NCBI GenBank assembly: GCA_949825045.1 | Contig: OX463815.1 | Location: 29,441,356 to 29,505,355, forward strand | Length of the DNA: 64,000 bases | Origin: Argyresthia goedartella | Taxonomy: Eukaryota > Arthropoda > Insecta > Lepidoptera > Argyresthiidae | Direction of reading: 5' to 3' | Shown here: positions 45,419-55,127 of the stretch, one piece after another | Numbering within the stretch: position 1 is the first letter of the stretch | How the letters are laid out: every line of letters begins with the position of its first letter | The notes under the pieces: generated by a model | What the model saw: only the letters and a program-made list of their open reading frames with translations | Database searches by the model: none | What the model was told of the DNA's origin: nothing | Translations under genes and position numbers: made by a program

Positions 45419-45984
45419 GTTTATTAAACAAATTATTAACAAATTTGAAAATTTAAGTGCAGATTAAACTTATTTAATCACGAGAACACTGGATTCTGGT
45501 GACTAAACTAGTTAATCGCCACTTAAATTTCAAATTAGTTTCGAACAACTCGCTATTAATGACATGAATACTGCAGAGTTATTTTTGTCTCCCACGCTGC
45601 ATAATTTTAAATTCGCTCCACTCACCCAGTCTTCGCAAATTCGTCATCAACTCGTACAGGAATCGAATCGTCTTTCGATCTCGATACATCAATTTGCAAA
45701 CCAAATGGATGTAATTGTTTCGCGGTAGTGACACACAAAATATCTCGGCGGATCCTTTCACTATGCGACAAATGACAATGTAAGTGGAACAAGGACATTA
45801 TCATATTACTGTATCGATCAATACTCGTATTGTGTTGTATTAATCTTATGCGATTACTTTTTCTATGTTGGTCTAAAAAGAAACAGAAACAATCACAGAA
45901 GCGCCGTTATACAGAAACTGGTAGCGTAAAATGGGGTGAGTTCCAGGAGTGCCAAGGTTTTAAGCCCAATTTTCATTTCAATAA

Positions 45985-46290
45985 GCGAGTTTAAGAGCTA
46001 CGTGGCCTAATGGGTTCCACGCTTGCTTCTCACACAGGAGATGCAGGTTCGCAACCTTACCATGTACCAATGAGATAATTAATTTATCTTAAGTACATTA
46101 TCGGACGTTCAGTGTTTCGGATGACACGTTATGCTGTAGGTCCCGGCTACTATCGCTACGGTGTATTGGTCGTAAAACCCCTCCACTAACCCATACTGAG
46201 CCAGCGTGGTGGAGTATGGCTTAATCTTACTCGTATTCGGGTAAAGGCCTGTGCCACTCGGTGGGGACATTAATGGATTATATTTATTTA
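45985..46290 (+). mobile_element. SINE-like repeat S3, copy 2
   Basis: ACGTGGCCTAATGGGTTCC, then GCAGGTTCGCAACCTTACC (B-box-like), TCGGATGACACGTTATGCTG, CTGAGCCAGCGTGGTGGAGT, and GCCACTCGGTGGGGACATTA at the end. Confidence 0.65.
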
Positions 46291-46299
46291 AGCGAGTTT

Positions 46300-47650
46300 A
46301 GTAAACGGTCAGTTAAGTTATAAGAAGTAGCGTCCAAACGTACGCGAGAGTGATAAGTTGTCCGGGCCGCTTTGTGGAAACTTATAGTCTACATACAGTA
46401 AGTTGGCTTGGCGGGGTGTGGGAGACGCGAGAAGGGGGTCAACTTTGCACTCTACTGGCCGAAAAATAGGATCGCGAATTATTTAAATCAACAACTTATA
46501 CTTAACTCGAATTTGCCGTTCAAACGACACAAACAACTTAACTCACCGACGATGCAAGTTTACTCGCGAATTGAATTTATTCTCTCTTCTAGAGCCCTCC
46601 AAATTCAATTAACTCCTGGATATCTACTCATCCCTTTGTATTGTAATGTTCTGTCTTGTTACATTCCTTACAATTGGTATAGATAAGATTTGTCACAGAT
46701 TCGCGCAGGTAACAAATGTAAAGAAAGTTCAAAGCCCTTGTGATTTCGCATTGACTGACTGCATTACAATGTAGTCGATAGCAGTCACGGAATGGAAATG
46801 CCGGTACATCTTGCTAACACGCAAGTTCATGCTACAGGAATTCTGTTCGCTGTGTTGAATAATGGTAATGATAACGAGAACAATTCTTATCAATCCAATA
46901 TACATTTAATGTTTCAAGAAATTTAACTGAAATGTTAATATTTTCTCTTTGAAAAGATATGTTGGATACTCTCAAATATTCTTCTCTCATCTGCTCGTCT
47001 GATGCGTTTTGCATTGATCTAGTAATGCTCTTGACTAAATCCAACCAATGAGTTTACTAAAGTCTGGTTTTTCTTCAATTTATTGTTTAGTTAGTGACAC
47101 CATGACACGACTCGATATTGGAATCGGCTAATTAACCTTTTGAACGCCACGGTCGTCTCTGGCCAACAACTCAAAGTAGTGCCACTGACGCCACGCCGGC
47201 TACGGTCGATACAAACTCTAATCACATATTAAGTTTATCTATTAAAAAACAAAAAGAAATTGTTTTAATTACTTTGTAATCAAATATACTATTGCCTAGG
47301 GTGAATTATGGTATCAATATTACGTTTTGAAAACACTACGTTTTTAGAGAACGACTTGTACGATTTTGTTTCGCAGCTTGGCAGTCAAAAGGTCATTTAG
47401 ACGGACTTACAGAGGAAATCTTGACAAGGCCACATTGATTAGTCCTTCCTACCAAATCCATATCAAAATAGGTACAGTAAAAAATGGAATTATTTGGGCC
47501 TGGCTTGGCTGCATACACAAAAAATGTTCTTACATTCAACACATCTACATTAAAGTGATACCCATGTATTAAATCGTGGTAATTTCAAAGATATTTCACC
47601 AGGTGCTACACCACAGGTAATAAAAAAATAATAGTTAGAGGATAATCTTA
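46300..47650. other. Intronic stretch, nothing recognised
   Basis: AT-rich DNA with an open frame at 46408-46686 (plus) lacking domain features. No splice-bounded exon matching Limpet phases found. Confidence 0.45.
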
Positions 47651-47654
47651 CACA

Positions 47655-47920
47655 AATCAAACTAGGCCCATAGTAAGCTCAACAAGGCTTGTGTTATGGG
47701 TACTAGACGACGATATATTTAATATAGATAAATACTTACGTAAATATAGATATAATATTGATAAATACTTACGTAAATATAGATATAATATTGATAAATA
47801 CTTATATTCATGCTCATCGCACACATATTTGCCCTTACCGGGATTCGAACCCAGGACCGTCAGCTTCGTAGGCAGGGTCACTACCCGCTAGGTTACACCG
47901 GTCGTCAGGTAAGGTAAAGT
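47655..47920 (-). mobile_element. SINE S2 relative with an internal 33-bp duplication
   Basis: Minus-strand head GACCGGTGTAACCTAGCGGG, B box GGTTCGAATCCCGGTAAGGG, then a tail. In the tail a 33-bp unit (GATAAATACTTACGTAAAT followed by ATAGATATAATATT) is repeated about two and a half times. It shares layout with S2 but is diverged. Confidence 0.6.
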
Positions 47921-48192
47921 CTTCTATAAACCTTGAAAATGGATCGCGTGCAAAGTTCCAATTCATCCCCAGTTCTAAGGACACCCTGTTACCACATGCA
48001 AGAATGACATGACCTTCAAATAACTGTCGTCGAAATTTTCCCTGACAAATACGGAATATGATGGAACAAGCACTTTTGAATAAATGATGCAGGCCAAGAA
48101 AAAGGCATTCGTATGCATTGAATCTCGAATTAACGATGCATAGAATATATCTATGTTATCGCTTTTTAACTAACCTAACATTCAGGATTATA

Positions 48193-49492
48193 CACAGTCA
48201 GGTCATAAGTTCTGTCACACAATAAAAACTTTTGAATTTAGAACGCTGGCCACAAAAAAGTTTATTGAATTCGAATTTAGAATTTTTCATGAAAATAAAA
48301 ATGTGTACTTTTTAGAATTTCCCTCATTTTTAAATATGGAGTGGACACTTTAAGAAGACCGTGTCGCAGTTATTGCGTTGCATCGTTGCGGTTACGCGCC
48401 AATTCAGATTTTCGACTTACTGAAAAATTTGAATATAACCAAAAGATTCGTGTATCGTACCATAAAACGATACAATGAAGACTCTAGTGTAGATGACAGG
48501 TCAAGAAGTGGTCGCTCTGTTAGGACTCCAGCAGTGATAAAAGCTGTGAAGGCGCGAATTCAAAGAAATCCCATACGTAAGCAGAAACTGTTGGCCCTTC
48601 AGATGGGGTTAAGCAGGACCACGGTGAAAAGGGTGTTAAATGAAGACTTAGGGCTTAGGGCATATCGAAGAAAACAGGACATCGTTTGGACGCTCGTTTA
48701 ATGGACCTGAGACTGAAGAGATGCCGCGCTTTGTTGAAGCGGTACGCGGGAAAAAAGCTACGAGAAATTCTTTTTTCGGATGAAAAAATTTTCACCGTGG
48801 AAGAGAGCTACAACAAACAAAATGATAAGGTGTACGCACACAGCAGTGAAGAAGCGAGCAACCGTATTCCGCGTGTCCAACGAGGTCATTTTCCATCCTC
48901 GCTCATGGTTTGGTTGGGAGTCTCTTATTGGGGCTTAACTGAGGTAAATTTTTGTGAGAAAGGCGTAAAAACGAATGCAGTTGTGTATCAAAATAGTCCT
49001 CAAGAACTTTGTGGAACCTGTTTCTCATACCATGTTTAATAACAGGCACTGGGTATTCCAACAAGATTCTGCGCCAGCTCATAGAGCGAAAAGCACACAA
49101 GACTGGCTGGCGGCGCGTGAAATCGACTTCATCCGGCACGAAGACTGGCCCTCCTCCAGTCCAGATTTGAGTCCGTTAGATTACAAGATATGGCAACACT
49201 TGGAGGAAAAGGCCTGCTCAAAGCCTCATCCTGATTTGGAGTCACTCAAGGCATCCTTGATTAAGGCAGCCGCCGATATTGACATGGACCTCGTTCGTGC
49301 TGCGATAGACGACTGGCCGCGCAGAATAAAGGCCTGTATTCAAAATCGCGGGGGTCATTTTGAATAAACTTTATTACCATAAGAATCTATGTTTTATTAA
49401 GTTCATTTTGCTATATAAATGTTTACATAAATAATAAACATGTCTAAATTATTTCATATTGCACATGTGACAAAACTTATGACCTGACTATG
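48193..49492 (+). mobile_element. maT-type (DD37D) Tc1/mariner element, copy 2
   Basis: 1,300 bp, starting CACAGTCAGGTCATAAGTTC and ending AACTTATGACCTGACTATG, with TA on both sides (48191-48192 and 49493-49494). The orientation is opposite to copy 1 at 15056-16360. Confidence 0.93.
48336..49367 (+). pseudogene. maT transposase, several lesions
   Basis: Same protein as in copy 1, with a stop at codon 6 (MEWTL then TAA), a 6-bp in-frame deletion in the SGR-SVRTP region, a one-base loss in an A run near 48672, and a 2-bp loss near 48992. The DDE blocks ILFSDEKIF, FQQDSAPAHRAK and SPDLSPLDYKIW are present but in different frames. It is not functional. The lesions are at different sites from the single one in copy 1, so the two copies decayed independently. 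Confidence 0.9.
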
Positions 49493-49924
49493 TATATCAG
49501 GTTAACTATCATATTAATGAATGTGGGATAGTAAATAATACATTACAATTACAACAGATTACAAACGATAAAAGCCGTGTTCTTAAATTGTGTCTGCTAC
49601 CCACGCTCTATCTTAATTTGAAGGCTTACGTAGTTACTTATCTTGTCTATTGATGGAGAATAGGGATATGCAGATGCAGATAATATTCAATGCTGATTCT
49701 ACCGCACCGACGTACCTTAGTCTAATCCATATCACAGGAAAACTACGGAAATTGAAAACTTGAGCCGGGGTTGTAAAAAAACTTTTTCAACGGAAACTGA
49801 CAACCTAAGTTGTATCTTGTCCAAAGATTAAAGAACGATTTAACCTAGATAGGATTATTTTGCGAAGGGGTATCCTAGCAACCAGTCACGCAAAATGGAA
49901 TTTTAAATAACTTCACAAACTTGG

Positions 49925-49985
49925 CACAACTGCGCCTCAGCGGCACCGTATGGAAAAAATCGTGACGCTGTATTCAGTTTAGTAC
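49925..49985 (+). repeat. Interspersed repeat R4
   Basis: CTGCGCCTCAGCGGCACCGT then ATGGAAAAAATCGTGACGCT, a diverged copy of the GTGCCTCTGCCACCCC repeat, upstream of the LIM4 exon. Confidence 0.45.
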
Positions 49986-50519
49986 TGCGACATCGTATGA
50001 TATTCATTGCCGACCACCAACAGCTGTCTCAATTCATGATTTCTATGTCTGGCCTTGTTACTGGATCTTACTGAAGAATACGACATCATTGAACTTCACT
50101 CGTACAGAAGAAATAAGAGTAAGTATGCATGATGTTCAATGTTCGTACGTGTCCAGTGATCGTTCTAACTAACTCGTACAAGAAGATACTCGTAGTAGTC
50201 TTAGAAGTCATTCGTAGATAGATATAAAGTCGCATAGTTTGTGTTATTGTATGTTCTACTAAGATGTTCTGATGTATGTTGTCATCACGTGATTGCCAGA
50301 TTTTGTGTTTTGACTATTTATAGTTAGGTTTACACGTAGAGAGTGCAAAGTTGGAGCAGCACGAAAAGTGTTGGCGCTCATCTCTCCATTGTACCTACTC
50401 TTTGCCAAGCGCTTCTCCTATTTTAGAAACTCCATTACAATCTCAAAAGTTGCGCAACCACGTCTTCCTTCTTAAAAGTCACCCTGTCTCAAAGTAAACT
50501 TCAATCTCTCCTCCACCAG

Positions 50520-50689
50520 GCACCAAGAAGATGGAGTACAAGACCCGGCAGTGGCACGAGAAGTGCTTCTGCTGCGTCGTCTGCAAGAACCCGATCGGCA
50601 CCAAGAGCTTCATCCCGCGCGAGCAGGAGATCTACTGCGCTGGCTGCTATGAGGACAAGTTCGCCACTCGTTGCGTGAAGTGCCAGAAG
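50520..50689 (+). CDS. Lmpt: Limpet exon: body of LIM4 and first zinc pair of LIM5
   Basis: The acceptor CTCCACCAG and donor CAGAAG|GTATGC bound 170 bp. It enters in phase 1 (completing Gly) and exits in phase 0. It reads GTKKMEYKTRQWHEKCFCC, VVCKNPIGTKSFIPREQEIY, CAGCYEDKFATRCVKCQK. Ligands are CDGC (previous exon), HX2C, CX2C and CAGC; CVKC opens LIM5. KMEYK and IGTKSFIP are FHL-family hallmarks. The last ~60 bp of this exon are duplicated twice in the following intron (50766-50828 direct, 51484-51539 inverted). Confidence 0.95.
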
Positions 50690-50765
50690 GTATGCCAATA
50701 TACTCTTACCCTTCCCTGAATCCTACTCCGATTCACCTTAGTACTCTCGTCTCAAGTGGAGGACA

Positions 50766-50828
50766 TCTACTGCGCTGGCTGCTATAAGGACAAGTTCACC
50801 CACCACTCGTTGCGTGAAGTGCCAGAAG
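50766..50828 (+). pseudogene. Duplicated 3' part of the LIM4 exon, direct
   Basis: TCTACTGCGCTGGCTGCTAT and CGTTGCGTGAAGTGCCAGAAG match 50633-50689 closely. A 4-bp insertion after AAGTTCA shifts the frame, GAGGAC became AAGGAC, and a GT donor (GTAGGC) is retained. No suitable in-phase acceptor is visible, so inclusion as an exon would be destructive. Confidence 0.88.
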
Positions 50829-51483
50829 GTAGGCCACTATACTGTAGGTAACTCTTTCAAAATTTATTTTAATTAGTTTGGTGGAAATGGTTTCTTTGTT
50901 TTCTAATTATTCATTAAATTCGGAGAGATGGATTCTTCACGTAAAGCCTATTTCCAAAAATCCTCTAGTTTGGAGAAATATGGTGTATTAGGACTGTTAG
51001 TCAGTCATGGCATTAGTGAACTAGGGTGTAAAGCTACTAGGAAGAGTTCGAGAGAATTTCCCTATATATATTGGGCAAGCTAGGACACTTTTCCGGTGTG
51101 AGAGCCTTGCTGGCATTTCTTTCAACCGTATTGGACAAGCAAGGACACTTTGGAGGAGGAGCCGCAGTGAGATTTAGGGAATTCTCCTGACCAGGGATGA
51201 ACCTAAAAATGTGTCCTAGTCTTTCCAATACTATACTACTGAAGCCTGCGATATGCTTGTGAGAGGCTTGTCAATTAGTAGCTTTACGCCCTAGTTCACC
51301 CATGCCATGACTGACTAACAGTCTTACTACAGCATATTTCTCCAAACTAGAGGAACTTTGGAAATATGCTTCATGCGAAGAATCCATATTTCTCCGAATT
51401 TAATTCTTCATTAAAACGAACAAACGTTTTCCTCCAAACTAATTAATGAATTTTAAAGAGTTACCTACAGTATAGTGGCCTAT

Positions 51484-51539
51484 CTTCTGGCACTTTACGC
51501 AACGAGTGGTGAACTTGTCTTTATAGCAGCCAGCGCAGT
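51484..51539 (-). pseudogene. Duplicated 3' part of the LIM4 exon, inverted
   Basis: On the minus strand it reads ACTGCGCTGGCTGCTATAAA, then GACAAGTTCACCACTCGTTG and CGTAAAGTGCCAGAAG. It lacks the 4-bp insertion of the direct copy, but its donor is changed from GT to AT. In a Limpet pre-mRNA this would be antisense to the real exon. Confidence 0.88.
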
Positions 51540-52080
51540 GCAGTTCGGGCCCTGGACAGTGGATTGAACTGGATAAGCTGCATCAGATTTCTTGCAATAT
51601 AGGAGACTTGATAGGAGGCCATTCATTACCAAGCAGCTATTATATCTCAGACCAGCTCGATTATTTTGCTGTGGATTGGTTGTAGTTAAAGAATAAGGGA
51701 GCACAGATCTCTCTGATATTTTTCTCTAAAACCCAACGGACCGCATAATCCACACCAACCATCCGACTCACTGCTGGGCTCTATCTAGGCCTCACTCTAA
51801 CTCTGAACAGACAAGACAGGGACACGATACGGACATGACACGAGACAGAAGACATGGAACAGAACGAGACAGATTCAAAACATGCGCGCGTCTTCACTGT
51901 CTCCTTCTGTTCCATGTCTCTGCCTCGTGTCGTGTCCGTGTCTCTGTCTTTTCTGTTGGTGTCTTGTCTGTCCAAGGGTAAAGGTCGCCTACAGCGCCAA
52001 TCCTCACGGTCCTGGGCCAATCACATCTAGCGAGATCCCAATGTATGTGTCGGTATATAAATGGTATTTTTTTGTTCTAG

Positions 52081-52267
52081 ATCATCACGCAAGGCGGCGT
52101 GACCTACAAGAACGAGCCGTGGCACCGCGAGTGCTTCACGTGCACCAACTGCAGCTCCTCCCTGGCTGGGCAGCGGTTCACGTCTCGCGACGAGAAACCT
52201 TACTGCGCTGAGTGCTTCGGCGAGCTGTTCGCTAAGCGGTGCACTTCTTGCGTGAAGCCTATCACTG
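52081..52267 (+). CDS. Lmpt: Limpet exon: body of LIM5 and first zinc pair of LIM6
   Basis: From TTTGTTCTAG to ATCACTG|GTGAGT, 62 codons plus one base (phase 1). It reads IITQGGVTYKNEPWHRECF, TCTNCSSSLAGQRFTSRDEK, PYCAECFGELFAKRCTSCVK. LIM5 ligands are CVKC (previous exon), HX2C, CX2C and CAEC; CTSC opens LIM6. GGVTYxxxPWHxECF is a strong match to the fourth LIM of FHL proteins. Confidence 0.95.
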
Positions 52268-52430
52268 GTGAGTTGATGCCACATTTGAGTCTGATTTACA
52301 TGTCTGCCGCTCCAGAATTGGACTGTGTATAGCCACGAGAAATGTCGATCAGACGCTGCTTAAATTATCTCATACAGACACCGGCCCCATACTGGAATCA
52401 TGATGATGGATAGATGCCCTGGATCGTGGG

Positions 52431-52436
<6 letters not shown>

Positions 52437-52463
<27 letters not shown>
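52437..52463. repeat. (CAT)n microsatellite
   Basis: About nine ATC/CAT units in the 318-bp intron before the last LIM exon. Confidence 0.9.
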
Positions 52464-52585
52464 AGAACTTGTTTCCACCCCCTGCTGGTATCTCCTATTC
52501 GTGCTAACCTGGATAGGTTAAGTTAGGCATAGGACCGGATTCCAAATTGGCACAATGTGAATAAACGTTTATGCCTTCGTTCCAG

Positions 52586-52743
52586 GCATCGGCGGCACCC
52601 GCTTCATCTCGTTCGAGGACCGCCACTGGCACAACGACTGCTTCATCTGCGCCCAGTGCAAGACCTCTCTCGTTGGCAAGGGCTTCATCACCGACGAGCA
52701 AGACATCATTTGCCCAGAGTGCGCCAAACAGAAGCTCATGTAA
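52586..52743 (+). CDS. Lmpt: Limpet exon: body of LIM6 and the short C-terminus
   Basis: The acceptor CGTTCCAG completes a Gly codon (GIGGTRFISFEDRHWHNDCF, ICAQCKTSLVGKGFITDEQD, IICPECAKQKLM, stop TAA). Ligands are CTSC (previous exon), HX2C, CX2C and CPEC. The last bases, CTCATGTAAATAC, also contain a donor, AT|GTAAAT at 52740, which would remove the stop and join to 53129 in phase. The stop-containing form is the usual FHL-like end; an AATAAA at 52864-52869 could end that transcript. Confidence 0.95.
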
Positions 52744-52863
52744 ATACTACGCTACGCACCTAACTTACCACCCGTGACGTATTTATTGCCTTCGGTTACA
52801 AGGGGGGTCGGGGATTGTTCGAATATCAAAATCAATCGCGATCTTTCATTGTTTTATGAAGAT

Positions 52864-52869
52864 AATAAA
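52864..52869 (+). terminator. Possible proximal poly(A) signal in the last Limpet intron
   Basis: AATAAA 121 bp after the LIM6 stop, followed at 45-70 bp by a GT-rich stretch (GTTGTGGCGTTAGGTGCG). It would give a short 3' UTR to the form that does not use the donor at 52740. Confidence 0.5.
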
Positions 52870-53128
52870 CAGGCCATTGCTAAACTGAATGAACAGCAAA
52901 AATTACTAATAGTTGTGGCGTTAGGTGCGTTTTGAGTTGACTTTACGCATGTTCAGTGTATACGAATGTCTTAATTAGCTGACCAAATTCTGAGGAATAA
53001 TCACCATCTTAGTACTCCTAAGATTTGTTGGCTTATTTAAAGCCACCGTATATTAATGTTCATTGAGATCCCAGTCGGTCTGTAGTTTGTAATTCTGGTG
53101 GTACACTGATCTGTATGTTCTTGTGCAG

Positions 53129-53252
53129 CAAAAAGGCCGTGCTCCCGATAGTGGCTAGTGCTCGGGACTGGAGCACGTTCAAAACACAGGATATACCCAG
53201 CGACTTACTCGACCTCGCCGACGTAGCCAACTACAGAAAGGTCAACTCATAG
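53129..53252 (+). CDS. Lmpt: Alternative last coding exon of Limpet (41-residue tail)
   Basis: After the acceptor TTCTTGTGCAG one base completes an Ile codon with the AT left by the donor at 52740. The frame then runs 40 codons: KKAVLPIVASARDWSTFKTQ, DIPSDLLDLADVANYRKVNS, then TAG. The composition is protein-like, the phase fits exactly and the intron is 389 bp. No domain is recognised; the DLLDLADV segment could form a short acidic amphipathic helix. The alternative reading is plain 3' UTR with a chance open frame. Confidence 0.65.
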
Positions 53253-54595
53253 TTAGGGAATAACATGAGACCTTTGAGTACTATCTTGGAATCGATTGGT
53301 TTTCGCAGCACTATCCGCCATACGATCTGTCGCATTATTTCGTTTAAAATTAGGTAATTAGTGTCGGGAAATCGCATAGTATCCGTGATGGTAGTCAAAC
53401 GTCATTGTATCCTAACGTTGTTGATGAGAATATTTTTTTATACAAATCGTTGAGAAAATCACAAAAAAATAAGCACAAAGTGTTTATATGTATAAGTATT
53501 GTTTCGCTTTTTTACTACTGAAATTGTTTAAGGTGTTTTGTTTATATATTTTGGCTGTTATAGCTTGAGATCTTTTTGTCACTTAAATACATCCTATAGT
53601 GATTTTAATTTGTTATTGAGGTTCAATCTTTCGAAGCGAATCGAATGCATTTTATTAAGATTGGACCGTTCTATGATTAAAAATAATAATTATGTATGCT
53701 CTATATTATTTATCTTTTTATAATTTTCGCTTAGGCTGTTGTTGTTATTTTTGATGAGCGATTCACGAGAATATGCCTTATTAATATCTAAGTCAATTTC
53801 AAGTGCAGTAGTTATGCATATTGTTACTTGTACACATGTATTTGAGAATACATGTACATTACAAGTTATATAAAGTGCTAATGATCCTAGTCTGGGGTAC
53901 CAGAAAGGTAGATGTTTTCATGTTTTATTGCTAGTATATTATATAAAATCCGAGTGGATTGTACTAGTGCTTGTACCTATAAAAAAGTGTAACATAGTGT
54001 TAAGGAATATATTGACATATTAATGTGTTAAGTATTTATTTCGAATGGAGTACGACATTTATTAATTAATGTTTTAGGATATCGAATATTAATATTTGTG
54101 TTACATTTGTGTAGGTATATATTGACCTACATATTGCCATAATACTCCAATGGCGGACCGCTTTCTAACTTCGTTATTTTAAGTGACATAGGAGTCATAT
54201 AGATTTACAATTAACATTACAATTAATAATTATAAAATATTTTTGTTCTCGAATCAAGAATCACTCATATACTTTAATATAATTTGAAAGGTATTGCTAT
54301 TTTTACAAGATATTAATATATTTAGTGATGTCATCAATATCATATATTTGTAAGATAACATCTGTGTTGTTTAAGATCGTGTATTGAGAAGAGATGACCA
54401 GTTTTTAACACGAATAGGGGATCACCACATAAGGGTAATTGCTTAGGGTAAATTATACTTAACGTGTTGAAACAATATAATATTCTGTATACTTTTAAAA
54501 CTGTGTAGTTGTGTGATCGATCTTGAAATTTATTTCTACGCATAGATTTTATGAACAATGAAACTTAATAAATAAATCATACAAAAGTTGATTGG
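53253..54595 (+). other. Lmpt: Limpet 3' UTR
   Basis: AT-rich non-coding sequence free of obvious transposons, in contrast to its surroundings, running to the poly(A) signals at 54568. The absence of repeats over 1.3 kb is consistent with transcribed, selected sequence. Small open frames here (53538-53723) have no features. Confidence 0.7.
54568..54577 (+). terminator. Distal Limpet poly(A) signals
   Basis: Two overlapping AATAAA motifs (AATAAATAAA) are followed within 15-30 bp by GTTGATTGGTAG and a T run, the expected cleavage-site layout. Confidence 0.75.
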
Positions 54596-54934
54596 TAGTT
54601 TTTTTTTAACTTCCTGTGACACATTTGGCTAAATGATTAAAGAAAAGTGTCAAGTGTATGAGTCATTGGAACAAAATGCTTCGTTTTGGCGATCGTTGGT
54701 ATTGATCAATAATGATAATATTTTTTTAAATACTACAAGTATAGGTAATCTTTATTCATTTATTATTTTTTATAATTATAATTATTAAGATTACTTAAAT
54801 GACGGGACTGAATGGGTAACTTGACACAGAACTCGCTGTTCATAATTTTGTAATTATAACACTTAATATTGCACTATTTGTACTAGATAACACAACGAAT
54901 TTCTAAAAGTGATCTTAGAAGCAATCTGTGGGAG

Positions 54935-55118
54935 TTTCTAAAAATGATTCAAAGTCAATGTTCATTATTTCTGTAGTTATTTACATATACTTAGCCAACG
55001 TAATTTTTTGGCTCGTCTCTACATTGGATTCCCTACATCTACTGTGGGGAAGGAGGGCGTAGAAACTCCCACAGATTGATTTTTAGATCTCTTAAAAATT
55101 GGTTGTGCTTAACTAATA
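54935..55118 (-). mobile_element. LINE tail, partly palindromic, minus strand
   Basis: ACTCCCACAGATTGATTTTT and GGGCGTAGAAACTCC on the right correspond to the 3' LINE block seen at 26390; GCAATCTGTGGGAGTTTCTA on the left is a plus-oriented piece of the same family, so two copies face each other. Confidence 0.55.
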
Positions 55119-55127
55119 CAAATAATA

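Larger units (their letters stand above)
50766..51543. repeat. Large foldback in the LIM4-LIM5 intron whose outer arms are copied exon sequence
   Basis: The left arm (50766 to about 51090) and right arm (about 51205 to 51543) are imperfect inverted copies. Paired landmarks: TGCGCTGGCTGCTATAAGGA with its complement at the far right, GGCCACTATACTGTAGGTAA, TCTAGTTTGGAGAAATATG, GACTGTTAGTCAGTCATGGC, and CTAGGACAC near the centre. A third copy of the central words (TTGGACAAGCAAGGACACTT) lies in the loop. The arms extend well past the exon-derived part, so exon end plus donor was first duplicated directly and that region was then duplicated in inverted order. I see no transposon ends. Confidence 0.88.
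47..54595 (+). other. Lmpt: Limpet gene span (LIM1 exon to poly(A) region); 5' end lies outside the window
   Basis: Six coding exons give consecutive LIM zinc-binding domains in the order and spacing of the FHL / Limpet / LIM-9 family. Junctions are phase-consistent: 190 (0) to 18940 (0), 19140 (0) to 22654 (0), 22828 (1) to 50520 (1), 50689 (0) to 52081 (0), 52267 (1) to 52586 (1). Introns are about 18.7, 3.5, 27.7, 1.4 and 0.3 kb. From family knowledge, these proteins are non-enzymatic adaptors, mostly of muscle and cytoskeletal attachment, and long forms carry an N-terminal PET domain; that part and the first CX2C of LIM1 would be upstream of base 1. Starting at 18429, the short form is predicted at 346 aa, or 386 aa with the alternative last exon. 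The 3' end is set by AATAAA motifs near 54568. Insect origin and exon structure are seen; tissue role is inferred. Confidence 0.92.

Noticed and set aside
50501..50698. Minus-strand open frame over the LIM4 exon (and similar ones at 52027-52284 and 52504-52701)
   Set aside because: Antisense shadows of GC-rich LIM exons.
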